A stretch of 37,373 nt of DNA, taken from positions 491,585 through 528,957 of the IMG/VR virus record IMGVR_UViG_3300035182_002586. One strand, 5' to 3'. Under the pieces are notes generated by a model. The model was not told the origin of the DNA. It did no database searches and saw only the letters and a program-made list of their open reading frames with translations. This stretch comes from a virus. The translations under genes and the position numbers were made by a program. Positions 27,907 to 35,047 of the stretch are shown here, one piece after another. How positions within the stretch are numbered: position 1 is the stretch's first letter; each line of letters opens with the position of its first letter.

Positions 27907-28404
27907 ATGACCACCTCGACGACCTCCACCGAGTCCATGACCGTCCAGGCCGCGCGCGAGCTGTGCTACGAGCTGGTCCGCACGCTCCTCACCGACCGCG
28001 GCCGCCAGACCATCAAGGCGCGCGTCGAGACGACCGAAGAAGTCGCCGCTGTCTTCGAGAACGGCCGCTATGTCCAGCGCCGCGTCGAGTCGGGCCGCAT
28101 CATCTTCGAGGGTGGCCTCACGGGCTCGCACGCACTGGAGCTGAGCGTCTCGTCCGAAGCCCGCGTGCGCACCCACTTCGAGGGCTACTGCGAGAACAAC
28201 GGCTGCTTCAAGCCGAGCGTTGGCCAGAAGGTCGACTTCCCCTCCGGCTCGGCCCGCTCCGGCTGGCGCACCGGTCGCGTCGTCAAGGTCGGCACCAAGC
28301 GCGCCGTGGTGGCGTTCACCTACAAGCACGGCGGCGAGAGCACGGCGACCGTGAGCTTCGACAAGCTCCGCATGTACGTTCGCAAGATGGGTCCGGTGTC
28401 GTGA
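27907..28404 (+). CDS. Hypothetical protein
   Basis: 165 residues from ATG 27907. A Thr/Ser-rich start (MTTSTTSTESMTVQAARELC), a helix, then RIIFEGGLTGSHALELSVSS and a C-terminal small beta-barrel (VGQKVDFPSGSARSGWRTGR, VVKVGTKRAVVAFTYKHGGE). The C-terminal part has the feel of an SH3/KOW-type barrel. Operon with the next gene (TGATG overlap). Confidence 0.75.
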   Translation: MTTSTTSTESMTVQAARELCYELVRTLLTDRGRQTIKARVETTEEVAAVFENGRYVQRRVESGRIIFEGGLTGSHALELSVSSEARVRTHFEGYCENNGCFKPSVGQKVDFPSGSARSGWRTGRVVKVGTKRAVVAFTYKHGGESTATVSFDKLRMYVRKMGPVS

Positions 28405-28616
28405 TGACCACCCTGCTCTACAGCGATGCCGTCCGCTACCTCAAGACGGCCGTACGCGTCCAGGACGCTGCCCTCACCAAGCTGGCCCTCGACTACTTCA
28501 AGGCCAACAACGTCACGAGCCGCGAAGCCTACCGCATCGCCCTCGCGGGCGACCCCTCCCTCACCTGGGATGAGTGGACCGATCTTCTCGCGCGCGCTGG
28601 AGTCCAGTTGCCGTGA
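28404..28616 (+). CDS. Hypothetical small protein
   Basis: 70 residues from ATG 28404, overlapping the previous stop. MTTLLYSDAVRYLKTAVRVQ, then DYFKANNVTSREAYRIALAG and WTDLLARAGVQLP. Helical, no cysteines; unrecognised. Confidence 0.7.
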   Translation: MTTLLYSDAVRYLKTAVRVQDAALTKLALDYFKANNVTSREAYRIALAGDPSLTWDEWTDLLARAGVQLP

Positions 28617-28622
28617 GAGACG

Positions 28623-28664
28623 CCTGGTGAACCATGATGGTCTCCGCCATCATGGTTCACCAGG
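28623..28664. terminator. Perfect 18-bp palindrome
   Basis: Arms 28623-28640 and 28647-28664 pair perfectly around TCTCCG (the arm begins CCTGGTGAACC). Lies 7 bp past the stop of 28616. No T-run follows, so it is either a factor-dependent terminator or a protein-binding site. Confidence 0.6.
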
Positions 28665-28711
28665 GCCTCCAGTCCGCCAGCCGCAGCACATGCGGGAAAG
28701 TTGATCAAAAG

Positions 28712-28906
28712 ATGGAAATTCCCCTCCTCGTCGTCCGGCTCCACTCGACCACACTCCCGGCTGGCCCCGCGCGCGTCATCGCCCACGTGGCGAACGTCAA
28801 AGAGTTCCTCGCCATGCGGACCGACCGGTGGGGAGAGGGGTACGACCCCGCTCTTCGCCTGTGGCAGGGCAACGTCCCGGTCGGCGAGATGGCCTGGCTC
28901 CCGTGA
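28712..28906 (+). CDS. Hypothetical small protein
   Basis: 64 residues from ATG 28712: MEIPLLVVRLHSTTLPAGPA, then RVIAHVANVKEFLAMRTDRW and GEGYDPALRLWQGNVPVGEM. I prefer 28712 because the upstream part of the frame is the palindrome. Small alpha/beta protein; overlaps the next gene by GTGA. Confidence 0.7.
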   Translation: MEIPLLVVRLHSTTLPAGPARVIAHVANVKEFLAMRTDRWGEGYDPALRLWQGNVPVGEMAWLP

Positions 28907-29115
28907 CCCGACACGTTGCCTCTCACGAAGTCTTCGAGGGGGCACTCGTCTTCTGGATGCACGTCCCACGCGGCGGGTATGGGTTCACCCTCCCCGTGGA
29001 AGCCAAGGTCCTGACCCTCAACCCGGCCGGCACGAGGGCCAAGATCGAGGTCACGACGAAAACGGGCCGGAAAGTCCAGCGGATCGTGGACACCGAGAAT
29101 CTTCGCTGGCGCTGA
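28903..29115 (+). CDS. Hypothetical small beta-rich protein
   Basis: 70 residues from GTG 28903 (GTGA overlap with the previous stop). MTRHVASHEVFEGALVFWMH, then YGFTLPVEAKVLTLNPAGTR and AKIEVTTKTGRKVQRIVDTE. All-beta pattern, possible SH3-like barrel. Unrecognised. Confidence 0.7.
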   Translation: MTRHVASHEVFEGALVFWMHVPRGGYGFTLPVEAKVLTLNPAGTRAKIEVTTKTGRKVQRIVDTENLRWR

Positions 29116-29143
29116 TGGATCGGGCCCACCCCCACGCGGTAGT
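29116..29143 (+). promoter_or_regulatory. Class A promoter for 29150
   Basis: TGGATC (29116-29121) directly after the previous TGA, 16-bp spacer, GGTAGT (29138-29143), 6 bp to the ATG. Confidence 0.8.
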
Positions 29144-29149
29144 GGAGAC

Positions 29150-29632
29150 ATGACCACCACCGAGAGCTTCGTCGAAGTCGGCAAGAACAAGATCACCTCG
29201 TGGGAGACCACGGTGACGGTCGAGCGCACCCCGGCGACCATCGACGACCTCGACTGGAAGTCGCGCTGGTTCATGGACGTCGGCAGCCAGATCGCCAAGG
29301 TCGAGCGCTGCAAGATCACCCGCACCTTCGAGAAGTCGAGCAACCCGTACGTCGAGACGGGCTTCGAGGTGACCTTCCTCTGCGGCGCCAAGGGCTGGAT
29401 CACGGTCTACCGCGACTACTCCGAGCTGAACGCCCTCGTGGTCGGCACCAAGGGCTACCTCCACGGCCTCGCCGTGTGGCGCAAGCACCGGAACATCGTC
29501 GGCCACTGCGTCCCCTGGTTCACGGCGCAGATGGGCGACCGCAAGCGCCTGAACGCCAACACCGCCCCCCGGTGCTGCGCCGCCGAGCTGTACGCCCGCG
29601 CCGCCGGCAAGCCGTGGGGCACCACGGTCTGA
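29150..29632 (+). CDS. Hypothetical protein
   Basis: 160 residues from ATG 29150. MTTTESFVEVGKNKITSWET, WFMDVGSQIAKVERCKITRT, then FEVTFLCGAKGWITVYRDYS, then a basic C-terminus with CC (NANTAPRCCAAELYARAAGK). A compact beta-rich fold is likely. It starts with MTT like several class A genes. Unrecognised. Confidence 0.75.
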   Translation: MTTTESFVEVGKNKITSWETTVTVERTPATIDDLDWKSRWFMDVGSQIAKVERCKITRTFEKSSNPYVETGFEVTFLCGAKGWITVYRDYSELNALVVGTKGYLHGLAVWRKHRNIVGHCVPWFTAQMGDRKRLNANTAPRCCAAELYARAAGKPWGTTV

Positions 29633-29718
29633 AAGGACCTCGGAACAATACGTCCGTGGGACCGAAGAAGACCTGCCCGGCGACGTGCAGATGCGCATGT
29701 ACCGCGCCCCCCCACGGA

Positions 29719-29746
29719 TGGATCGGCGCCCACCCCGCACGGTAGT
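29719..29746 (+). promoter_or_regulatory. Class A promoter for 29753
   Basis: TGGATC (29719-29724), 16-bp spacer, GGTAGT (29741-29746), 6 bp to the ATG. Confidence 0.8.
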
Positions 29747-29752
29747 ATCCCC

Positions 29753-30082
29753 ATGCCGAACCTGATCGTCACCAACGACAAGGGCCGCAGCTTCACCGTC
29801 CGCATCGTCCGGAAGGGCGACCGCTACGGGCTCAACGACTGCCTCACCCACAACAAGGCCGAACCCCTCGTCGAGTTCTACGACCTCACCTACACGAAGA
29901 ACTTCGGCCCCCTCGGGCAGTTCGTCTCCCGCTACTACCTCGATACCATCGCCGACATCCCCCTCGGCCAAGGCATCGACCTCATGGGCTACGAGCCCGT
30001 GTGGAAGATCGATGGCCCCACCATGCAGACCGTCATCGAGCACGCCCGGCGCACCCGCCGCGAGCTTGGGGCCGTCCGGTGA
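29753..30082 (+). CDS. Hypothetical protein
   Basis: 109 residues from ATG 29753. MPNLIVTNDKGRSFTVRIVR, KGDRYGLNDCLTHNKAEPLV, then FYDLTYTKNFGPLGQFVSRY and a C-terminal helix (TMQTVIEHARRTRRELG). Known small phage proteins with GDRYGLND cores exist, but I cannot name a family. Confidence 0.75.
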   Translation: MPNLIVTNDKGRSFTVRIVRKGDRYGLNDCLTHNKAEPLVEFYDLTYTKNFGPLGQFVSRYYLDTIADIPLGQGIDLMGYEPVWKIDGPTMQTVIEHARRTRRELGAVR

Positions 30083-30288
30083 AGCGCAAGCCCACCTGGA
30101 AGCAGGACACGCCACGGATGCAGACCGTCGCCTGCGTCATGAGCGCCCAAGGCGACCTCCTGAACCTCCTCGCCGGCCACAGCCCCAACCCGAAGCTCGC
30201 CATGGAGCGAGCCCTCGGCTTCCTCACCGAAGCACAGGAGATCCTCCGGCACTTCGTCCCCGAAGGGGAGTGGCCGAAGGATGGCTAG
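30079..30288 (+). CDS. Hypothetical helical protein
   Basis: 69 residues from GTG 30079 (GTGA overlap). VKRKPTWKQDTPRMQTVACV, then MSAQGDLLNLLAGHSPNPKL, AMERALGFLTEAQEILRHFV. Helical bundle-like; unrecognised. Confidence 0.7.
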   Translation: MKRKPTWKQDTPRMQTVACVMSAQGDLLNLLAGHSPNPKLAMERALGFLTEAQEILRHFVPEGEWPKDG

Positions 30289-30377
30289 CAGACGCAGGGA
30301 GGCTCCTTGTAGCGTCCAGGGTCGGACCGGACGAGTCCCTCCGCGTCCGCGGTGGAAACCAGCGCCACAGCGCCCGC

Positions 30378-30560
30378 CTAGCAGACCGTAGGCGGAGTCG
30401 GGCCGGGAGCGAAGAGGGGTCGTTGAAGCACCACCTGACCCACAACCTTGGCCTTCGCCCCCTCACGCTCCGGCACCTCGACCACATCGGTCACCTGCTC
30501 GACGCGACCATCCGTAAGCAGCCGAACATCTGTACGCCCACCCGGTACACCGTTCAGCAC
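30378..30560 (-). CDS. Hypothetical small protein
   Basis: 60 residues from GTG 30560, overlapping the end of the 31447 gene by 7 bp, with GGAGGAG upstream. GGRTDVRLLTDGRVEQVTDV, then VEVPEREGAKAKVVGQVVLQ and RPLFAPGPTPPTVC. Good codon bias. A small inverted repeat (CCGCCTA/TAGGCGG, about 30374-30395) at its stop may aid termination. Confidence 0.6.
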   Translation of the reverse strand: MLNGVPGGRTDVRLLTDGRVEQVTDVVEVPEREGAKAKVVGQVVLQRPLFAPGPTPPTVC

Positions 30561-31447
30561 TTCAGGTGCTCCTCCGCCTCCGCCATCCGGTACGGCCGCC
30601 CGCACCGCCGGCAGTGCCAGAACCACTCGCCCGGCTGGAGCCTCCGCCGGTGCGCCCGCTCCAGTTGCCCCTCCCGGAAGCCCTTCATGTAGTCCGGCGA
30701 CGTCCCGCCCGGCGTCAGCCCGGCCAGACCGTCCCGCTCCCCCTGGAGGAACCGCAGCCCGGCCACGGCCTCCGCCTGGTGCGGGTCCCGGTACATCCCG
30801 AGACGCTCCGCCGTCAGCTCGTCCACGACCCTCGCCAGACCGGATAAAGTGGTGTTTTGACCCCCGGGCGAAGCCCCCTGGTCCCCATCGGGATCGCGGG
30901 GATCCTCGGGGTTTCCGGGATCCGCAGCCGGAAGGGCCGCAGCGGTCGGCTCGGCCCAATCCGAGTTCCTCCAGCAGTGAACCTCACGGGTGGCACCACA
31001 CCCACACGAGCATCCGGGGGGCGGCTCCCCGAAGGGCCCGACCCGAGAAGCTCGCGCCCGCTCGAAGGCCAGGTCCCGTGCCCGCTCTTCGTCCGAAGGG
31101 AGGATACCCGCCTCGCGCATCTCGGCCTCGACGGCCGCCTCGGTCTCCGGGTCCGCCTCGAAGTCCGCGAGGAGCCGCTCCCGGGCCATCTGCTGTTCGG
31201 GGGTGACCCACCCCTCGGGCGATGGGATCCCTTCCCCTAGCGCCGCTCCGAGGGCGAGACGGGCCAGCTTGAGGGCACCCTCCGCCCGCCGATGGTAGAT
31301 GGTGTGCTGCTGGTCGCTCCCCTCCCGCGTCACGCCGTAGGTCGCGACCCCGCGCTCGTCCTCGGTCACGTGGACCACGCGCACGGTCTCGACGACACGA
31401 GGCGCCTCCCCGCTCGCGGGTAGCACCTCGATCCGGATCCTCAGCAT
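30554..31447 (-). CDS. Zinc-binding hypothetical protein
   Basis: 297 residues from ATG 31447, class B box 9 bp upstream. N-terminal beta part (MLRIRIEVLPASGEAPRVVE, RVVHVTEDERGVATYGVTRE), an acidic helical middle (LADFEADPETEAAVEAEMRE), a Cys cluster (GCSCGCGATREVHCW, about residue 145), a long linker, and a C-terminal zinc finger (FWHCRRCGRPYRMAEAEEHL then KC). Mosaic architecture; function unknown. Confidence 0.75.
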   Translation of the reverse strand: MLRIRIEVLPASGEAPRVVETVRVVHVTEDERGVATYGVTREGSDQQHTIYHRRAEGALKLARLALGAALGEGIPSPEGWVTPEQQMARERLLADFEADPETEAAVEAEMREAGILPSDEERARDLAFERARASRVGPFGEPPPGCSCGCGATREVHCWRNSDWAEPTAAALPAADPGNPEDPRDPDGDQGASPGGQNTTLSGLARVVDELTAERLGMYRDPHQAEAVAGLRFLQGERDGLAGLTPGGTSPDYMKGFREGQLERAHRRRLQPGEWFWHCRRCGRPYRMAEAEEHLKC

Positions 31448-31680
31448 GGGGACGGTCTACACCGGGTCGGGCCAGACCGTGCGGGGCTCCCCGGGCCGGA
31501 CCACCTCGCACCGGGCCGGGGCAGGAGGAAGGTCCGGAACTCCCGGGTCATGTCCACCCGCTCGATGCCCACATCCAGGCCGAGCGAATCCGCCTGCGCG
31601 TGCGCCCGCTCCCGAGCCGCTCGGTACTTCCGGGTCCCCTCCGGCGTCGTGGTCCAGTCCATGGCCGTTCTACCTTCCAT
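31441..31680 (-). CDS. Hypothetical small protein
   Basis: 79 residues from ATG 31680 (GGGGGAG ribosome site); ATG 31662, six codons later, is the alternative. TPEGTRKYRAARERAHAQAD, then LDVGIERVDMTREFRTFLLP and a proline-rich tail. Its stop overlaps the next start region. Unrecognised. Confidence 0.65.
   Translation of the reverse strand: MEGRTAMDWTTTPEGTRKYRAARERAHAQADSLGLDVGIERVDMTREFRTFLLPRPGARWSGPGSPARSGPTRCRPSPC
31457..31463 (-). promoter_or_regulatory. Class B box upstream of 31447
   Basis: GGTGTAG on the minus strand, 9 bp before the ATG, inside the 3' end of the 31680 gene. Confidence 0.55.
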
Positions 31681-31744
31681 CCGCCAGCTCCCCCGGCGGT
31701 GGCTTCTATGTCCAGGTCGGGGCGAAATCCCTCGCCCGAAATTC

Positions 31745-31924
31745 TCAGAACCCGAGGAGCCGGCTGAGCGCCAGGCACCAGTGCCAGAGCGACACGGGCG
31801 AGTCCAGCCCCCGGACCACCCTGCGGGTCACCCGCAGGGTCACCCGCAGGGTCACCACGGCCGCAGTCCGGGGCTCGATGCCCCGGTCGTACGGCACGTC
31901 CACCGTCCAGCCCCCGGCGTCCAT
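31745..31924 (-). CDS. Hypothetical protein with 4-residue repeats
   Basis: 59 residues from ATG 31924, overlapping the previous TGA by one base. MDAGGWTVDVPYDRGIEPRT, then the repeated TLRVTLRVTRRV encoded by a 12-bp tandem repeat, then SPVSLWHWCLALSRLLGF, a short hydrophobic end that could touch a membrane. Unrecognised. Confidence 0.6.
   Translation of the reverse strand: MDAGGWTVDVPYDRGIEPRTAAVVTLRVTLRVTRRVVRGLDSPVSLWHWCLALSRLLGF
31825..31856 (-). repeat. 12-bp in-frame tandem repeat (2.7 copies)
   Basis: GGGTCACCCGCA repeated at 31825-31836 and 31837-31848, with 8 bp more at 31849-31856. Confidence 0.9.
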
Positions 31925-32295
31925 CAGCCGAAGATCCCACCGTCGTAGAAGGTGCCGTCCTCGTCCGCCTTCTTCTCGGCGGCGATCTCTTCGGCTGCGC
32001 CATCGGCGTACGCCTCCGAGCCGTACATCGGCCACGTCGGCGTCCAGTGGGCCGACCCTTCCGGACGCTCCCCACGGGCCAGGCGACGACGCACGGCCGG
32101 AACGCAACGGGCCGCCGCCTCCGCCGAACCGAAGCTGCGCTGCGACAGCCAACGCTCCCCGTTCGGGGCCTCGACCATCACGAAGTACACCTCGACCTCG
32201 CGACGCTCCCCATCCTCCGGATGACGCGGACCCCACGCCAGTCGGGAAGTCGGGCCCACGTGCCACTCACCAGCCGAAGTCGTCAGGGTCGCCAT
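31924..32295 (-). CDS. Hypothetical protein
   Basis: 123 residues from ATG 32295. MATLTTSAGEWHVGPTSRLA, then REVEVYFVMVEAPNGERWLS, FGSAEAAARCVPAVRRRLAR and an acidic end (AAEKKADEDGTFYDGGIFG). First gene of the 32295 to 30378 leftward run. Unrecognised. Confidence 0.75.
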   Translation of the reverse strand: MATLTTSAGEWHVGPTSRLAWGPRHPEDGERREVEVYFVMVEAPNGERWLSQRSFGSAEAAARCVPAVRRRLARGERPEGSAHWTPTWPMYGSEAYADGAAEEIAAEKKADEDGTFYDGGIFG

Positions 32296-32301
32296 GTCCC
32301 T

Positions 32302-32329
32302 CCTACAGCGCGGGCCGGGTCGAGATCCA
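32302..32329 (-). promoter_or_regulatory. Class A promoter for 32295
   Basis: TGGATC (32324-32329), 16-bp spacer, TGTAGG (32302-32307), 6 bp to the ATG. Confidence 0.75.
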
Positions 32330-32588
32330 TCCACGACCGGACGCTTCCGGGGCCGGCGTACGGGCGGGTGCGATAACGCAATGCGTCGGGGATCGTGTCC
32401 GTCGGGACCGGATCCCCGACCGGAAAATCGACAGGGGCGGACCGGCTGGATTTCCGGGCTGGCATGGTCATTGACCGTGCCATTACCGTTCGTGGCCGGA
32501 TCCGCCAACGGTCGTGATCGGGTTTGGCACTTGGTGATCCATACCCCATATAAGCGACGCGTGCGTCATCGGGAACCCCCTAGCCCCG

Positions 32589-32740
32589 GATCAGGTCCGA
32601 TCAGGTCCGATCAGGTCAGGTCCGATCAGGTCAGGTCAGGTCCGATCAGGTCCGATCAGGTCAGGTCCGATCAGGTCCGATCAGGTCAGGTCCGATCAGG
32701 TCCGGTCAGGTCCGGTCAGGTCCGGTCAGGTCCGGTCAGG
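32589..32740 (+). repeat. Pentamer-phased iteron array rich in GATC
   Basis: Built from GATCAGGTCC (10 bp) and CAGGT (5 bp) units, all in 5-bp phase. GATC occurs at 32589, 32599, 32609, 32624, 32644, 32654, 32669, 32679 and 32694. The last four units drift to GGTCAGGTCC. No spacers, so it is not a CRISPR. Confidence 0.95.
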
Positions 32741-32770
32741 TCGGGGGCTTCGCCAGGACCGGACTGTGTG

Positions 32771-32808
32771 TTGAGCACCCACCCTTGAGCACCCACCCTT
32801 GAGCACCC
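32771..32808 (+). repeat. 14-bp tandem repeat (2.7 copies)
   Basis: TTGAGCACCCACCC at 32771-32784 and 32785-32798, with 10 bp more to 32808. Confidence 0.95.
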
Positions 32809-32837
32809 GGTCTGGCTGAGGCCATGGCGGGACAACT

Positions 32838-33725
32838 TCACCCTTCGGTGAGTGTCTTGGCCGTCTCCAGTCCTTTCGGGGTGGGCTGCCAGAAGCGCTT
32901 ACCGCCAAGGGAGCGTTTGGAGACGAGGCCCGCCTTGGTGAGGTCATAGAGGGCGTTGAAGGCGACCGTGTAGTCGACGCCTAGAGAGCGAGCGACCCAA
33001 GCGCACCGGACGGGTGCTTGAGCGGCCACGAGGACTTTGAGGACGGTCTCTGAGCGTCGGAGGGGGACGTCTTTGGGGAGGTAGTTGCGCGGCTGTTCTA
33101 AACCCACGACGAAGTGTCCGAGGGCGATGGGCCAGCCGGGCCAGTGGTTTCCGTAGAAGCGGCGGGGGTTGCCGGGTGCCCGTGAGTCGAGGAGTCCGGT
33201 GTCGTACCTTTCGAACCAGTCATCTTGGTCACGGATGCCGATGTCTCGGGCGTACTGTGTGCACTGGTTGAGGGTGAACTTCCCGATGGGTTCGATGGGT
33301 TCGGGAGCTTCTTCGGGGGGTGGTTTCACGAAGCCAGCTCGGGCATCTGCGATCCACTGCAACAGGTCGGGCCCCATGGTGAACCACTCGCCTCCGACCC
33401 TGAGGTGTTTGAACCGGGCGTGGATGGCGTGTTCTTGGTCAGACTGTGGGAGTACGAGGAGAAGGAAGACGGGGTAGGGGGTGTTGGTTCGGACCGTGCT
33501 CATCCGTGACCGAACGTCTTTAGCGACGCCGATCTTGATGCGATCGAGACAGAGGATGGCGTAGACACCTGGAGTGACGGGCGGGAGGAGCGGTGGGAGG
33601 TCGAATCCCTTCTCGATGAGGATGTCTCGTCCGTCCCGCACCCCGGAGATGGACGGGGGGTGTGGGAGGGGGGCGAGTGTCTGAACGTAGGGGCGTTTCC
33701 GTCGAGCGAGGGCGCGGGCCTGCAT
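32838..33725 (-). CDS. GIY-YIG (T5orf172-type) protein with C-terminal winged helix
   Basis: 295 residues from ATG 33725, class B box 13 bp upstream. Residues 52-126 (PGVYAILCLDRIKIGVAKDV, RSRMSTVRTNTPYPVFLLLV, EHAIHARFKHLRVGGEWF) align in pattern with the nuclease domain of the 14460 gene and with T5orf172. Residues 150-204 (TLNQCTQYARDIGIRDQDDW, NPRRFYGNHWPGWPIALG) resemble the phage-integrase repeat unit (W-GW--LG type). Residues 225-295 (ETVLKVLVAAQAPVRCAWVA, YDLTKAGLVSKRSLGGKRFW) form a winged helix. Likely a DNA-targeting nuclease or regulator of different specificity from its relative. Confidence 0.8.
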   Translation of the reverse strand: MQARALARRKRPYVQTLAPLPHPPSISGVRDGRDILIEKGFDLPPLLPPVTPGVYAILCLDRIKIGVAKDVRSRMSTVRTNTPYPVFLLLVLPQSDQEHAIHARFKHLRVGGEWFTMGPDLLQWIADARAGFVKPPPEEAPEPIEPIGKFTLNQCTQYARDIGIRDQDDWFERYDTGLLDSRAPGNPRRFYGNHWPGWPIALGHFVVGLEQPRNYLPKDVPLRRSETVLKVLVAAQAPVRCAWVARSLGVDYTVAFNALYDLTKAGLVSKRSLGGKRFWQPTPKGLETAKTLTEG

Positions 33726-33738
33726 CGTGGGCGGGCCG

Positions 33739-33761
33739 GTACACCGAGGGTTTCGGTGTAG
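33739..33761. promoter_or_regulatory. Palindromic divergent class B promoter pair
   Basis: Minus-strand GGTGTAC (33739-33745) and plus-strand GGTGTAG (33755-33761) lie in the inverted repeat TACACCGA-GGGTT-TCGGTGTA. They serve 33725 (-, 13 bp) and 33772 (+, 10 bp). Confidence 0.6.
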
Positions 33762-33771
33762 TCCCTACGAC

Positions 33772-34074
33772 ATGACGGACCTTTCCGAACCCGCACTCAC
33801 GAAGCCTCTGGTCGACGCTCTCTGCCTGGCCTACACGGGATCGATCCACGAGGGGCTGAACCACGTGTCCGGTATCAAACCCAATCTCGCAATCGAAGCG
33901 AGCACGATCGACGCCCTGTGGCAGCTTGGCTACATCGAGCCTGCTGAGCGGCGGGGGTACTACGAAGAGGACTGGGGTAGGCCCTGGGCCCTGACGGACT
34001 CCGGGGCTGACTACCTCCAGACCTTCCATCCGGAGGTAGTCAAGCAGAGCTTGAGGGAGAACCCGATCGACTAG
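33772..34074 (+). CDS. Winged-helix-like protein
   Basis: 100 residues from ATG 33772. MTDLSEPALTKPLVDALCLA, then EASTIDALWQLGYIEPAERR and WALTDSGADYLQTFHPEVVK. The pattern helix, L-x2-LGYIEP, W-LTxxG fits a MarR/PadR-like winged helix. It is divergent from the GIY-YIG gene and shares its palindromic promoter, so it may regulate that gene (inference). Confidence 0.65.
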   Translation: MTDLSEPALTKPLVDALCLAYTGSIHEGLNHVSGIKPNLAIEASTIDALWQLGYIEPAERRGYYEEDWGRPWALTDSGADYLQTFHPEVVKQSLRENPID

Positions 34075-34080
34075 TTCCCC

Positions 34081-34087
34081 GGTGTAC
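34081..34087 (+). promoter_or_regulatory. Class B box upstream of 34099
   Basis: GGTGTAC, 11 bp before the ATG. Confidence 0.6.
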
Positions 34088-34098
34088 GGGGGGGTCCT

Positions 34099-34629
34099 AT
34101 GAAGCGTCCCTACACCTTCCTGCTGAATTTCGGGTACGCGGAGAGCGGGGGCCTTTCGTTCCTACCCTGGACATCGCGGGTAACGTTCTCGACGGCTCGG
34201 GAGGCCCTGGTGGATCTGGCGACGTACCTTCGGGACGTGTACGTCTCGAAGTCGGTGCGTGAGCCTCGTGCTTGCTGTGTGGGGAGTCGGGAGAAGGATC
34301 CGGGGGCGCAGTTCTGCCACAAGTGTGGGCGTGTGCTTGCCGAGGTGGAGTTCGACCCCGAGGCGTTCATGCAGTGGGTGTCGGAGATCGGCGTGTGCGA
34401 CACCGATACGTTCCACGGGGACTACATCGAGTGGGACGATGAGGCGCGGTGGGAGGCTGGTGTGCTGGAGGGTGCTCTCGTGAAGGGGGGCGGTGGGGCG
34501 CGCATCGTGTACACGGCGGAGAAGGTGCTGGCGGCGGCGATTGGGCACAGTCCGGACGAACGTGTGACGATCGAGAGCATTTTCGAGGCGCGCACGAAGT
34601 CGGGGTCGAGCCACTTCTCGTTCTGGTGA
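34099..34629 (+). CDS. Hypothetical protein with zinc ribbon
   Basis: 176 residues from ATG 34099. MKRPYTFLLNFGYAESGGLS, then TAREALVDLATYLRDVYVSK, a knuckle pair CC...FCHKCGRVL (about residues 55-80), FMQWVSEIGVCDTDTFHGDY and a C-terminal part EKVLAAAIGHSPDERVTIES. Alpha/beta with an inserted ribbon; unrecognised. Confidence 0.75.
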   Translation: MKRPYTFLLNFGYAESGGLSFLPWTSRVTFSTAREALVDLATYLRDVYVSKSVREPRACCVGSREKDPGAQFCHKCGRVLAEVEFDPEAFMQWVSEIGVCDTDTFHGDYIEWDDEARWEAGVLEGALVKGGGGARIVYTAEKVLAAAIGHSPDERVTIESIFEARTKSGSSHFSFW

Positions 34630-34642
34630 GATTGGGGGGTCG

Positions 34643-34667
34643 GGCCCCCTCAATGGCTGAGGGGGCC
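34643..34667. terminator. Bidirectional hairpin terminator between convergent genes
   Basis: Perfect 10-bp stem GGCCCCCTCA/TGAGGGGGCC with loop ATGGC, 13 bp after the 34629 stop and facing the leftward gene ending at 34796. Followed on the + strand only by a loosely T-rich stretch (TGTTCTTCGTGTT). Confidence 0.7.
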
Positions 34668-34795
34668 GATCGAGGTGTTCTTCGTGTTGCCCCGACTCTG
34701 CGGTGTTCCCGCTCTGCCTCACGGTTGTGGGATCGCGGGGAGGGCGATCTGTGGTGGGGCCGGAGTGGCGGCCCATGAGGGGGGGTGTACGCAGC

Positions 34796-35047
34796 TTACT
34801 CGCGGTCGAGGTCCTCTTTCAGAGCCCACGCTTCGGCCGTGGACCACTTGATGTAGGCTTCGGTACGCTTGAAGTCGTCGGGGGGTCCGAGGTCTTGGAC
34901 CTTGTAGGCTTCGGGGCAGGTGTCGCAGGCGACGCCATCCACGGTGCCGGTCATGGCGTTGCAGCAGTTGTTGCCGCAGCGTGGACACCTGACGAAGGGG
35001 CCGCAGTTCACGCAGATCTCCCATTGGAAGTCTTGGGGTGCGGTCAT
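34796..35047 (-). CDS. Small multi-CxxC zinc protein
   Basis: 83 residues from ATG 35047 (overlapping the previous stop). CVNCGPFVRCPRCGNNCCNA, then VDGVACDTCPEAYKVQDLGP, at least four CxxC/CC elements, a dense zinc ribbon-type fold; then a helical end (YIKWSTAEAWALKEDL). Confidence 0.75.
   Translation of the reverse strand: MTAPQDFQWEICVNCGPFVRCPRCGNNCCNAMTGTVDGVACDTCPEAYKVQDLGPPDDFKRTEAYIKWSTAEAWALKEDLDRE

Larger units (their letters stand above)
32386..32808. other. Origin- or partition-like non-coding region
   Basis: The 542-bp gap 32296-32837 has no credible gene apart from the promoter at its left end. From left: a 9-bp inverted repeat TCGGGGATC/GATCCCCGA (32386-32394, 32411-32419), a near-perfect 9-bp hairpin (32461-32481), a short AT-rich patch (CCATATAAG near 32550), the pentamer-phased GATC repeats (32589-32740) and a 14-bp tandem repeat (32771-32808). 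This combination is what phage or plasmid replication origins and partition sites look like; which one, if either, is not shown. Confidence 0.5.

Noticed and set aside
32589-32740. GATCAGGTCC repeats as a second CRISPR array
   Set aside because: Units are 5-10 bp and contiguous with no unique spacers.
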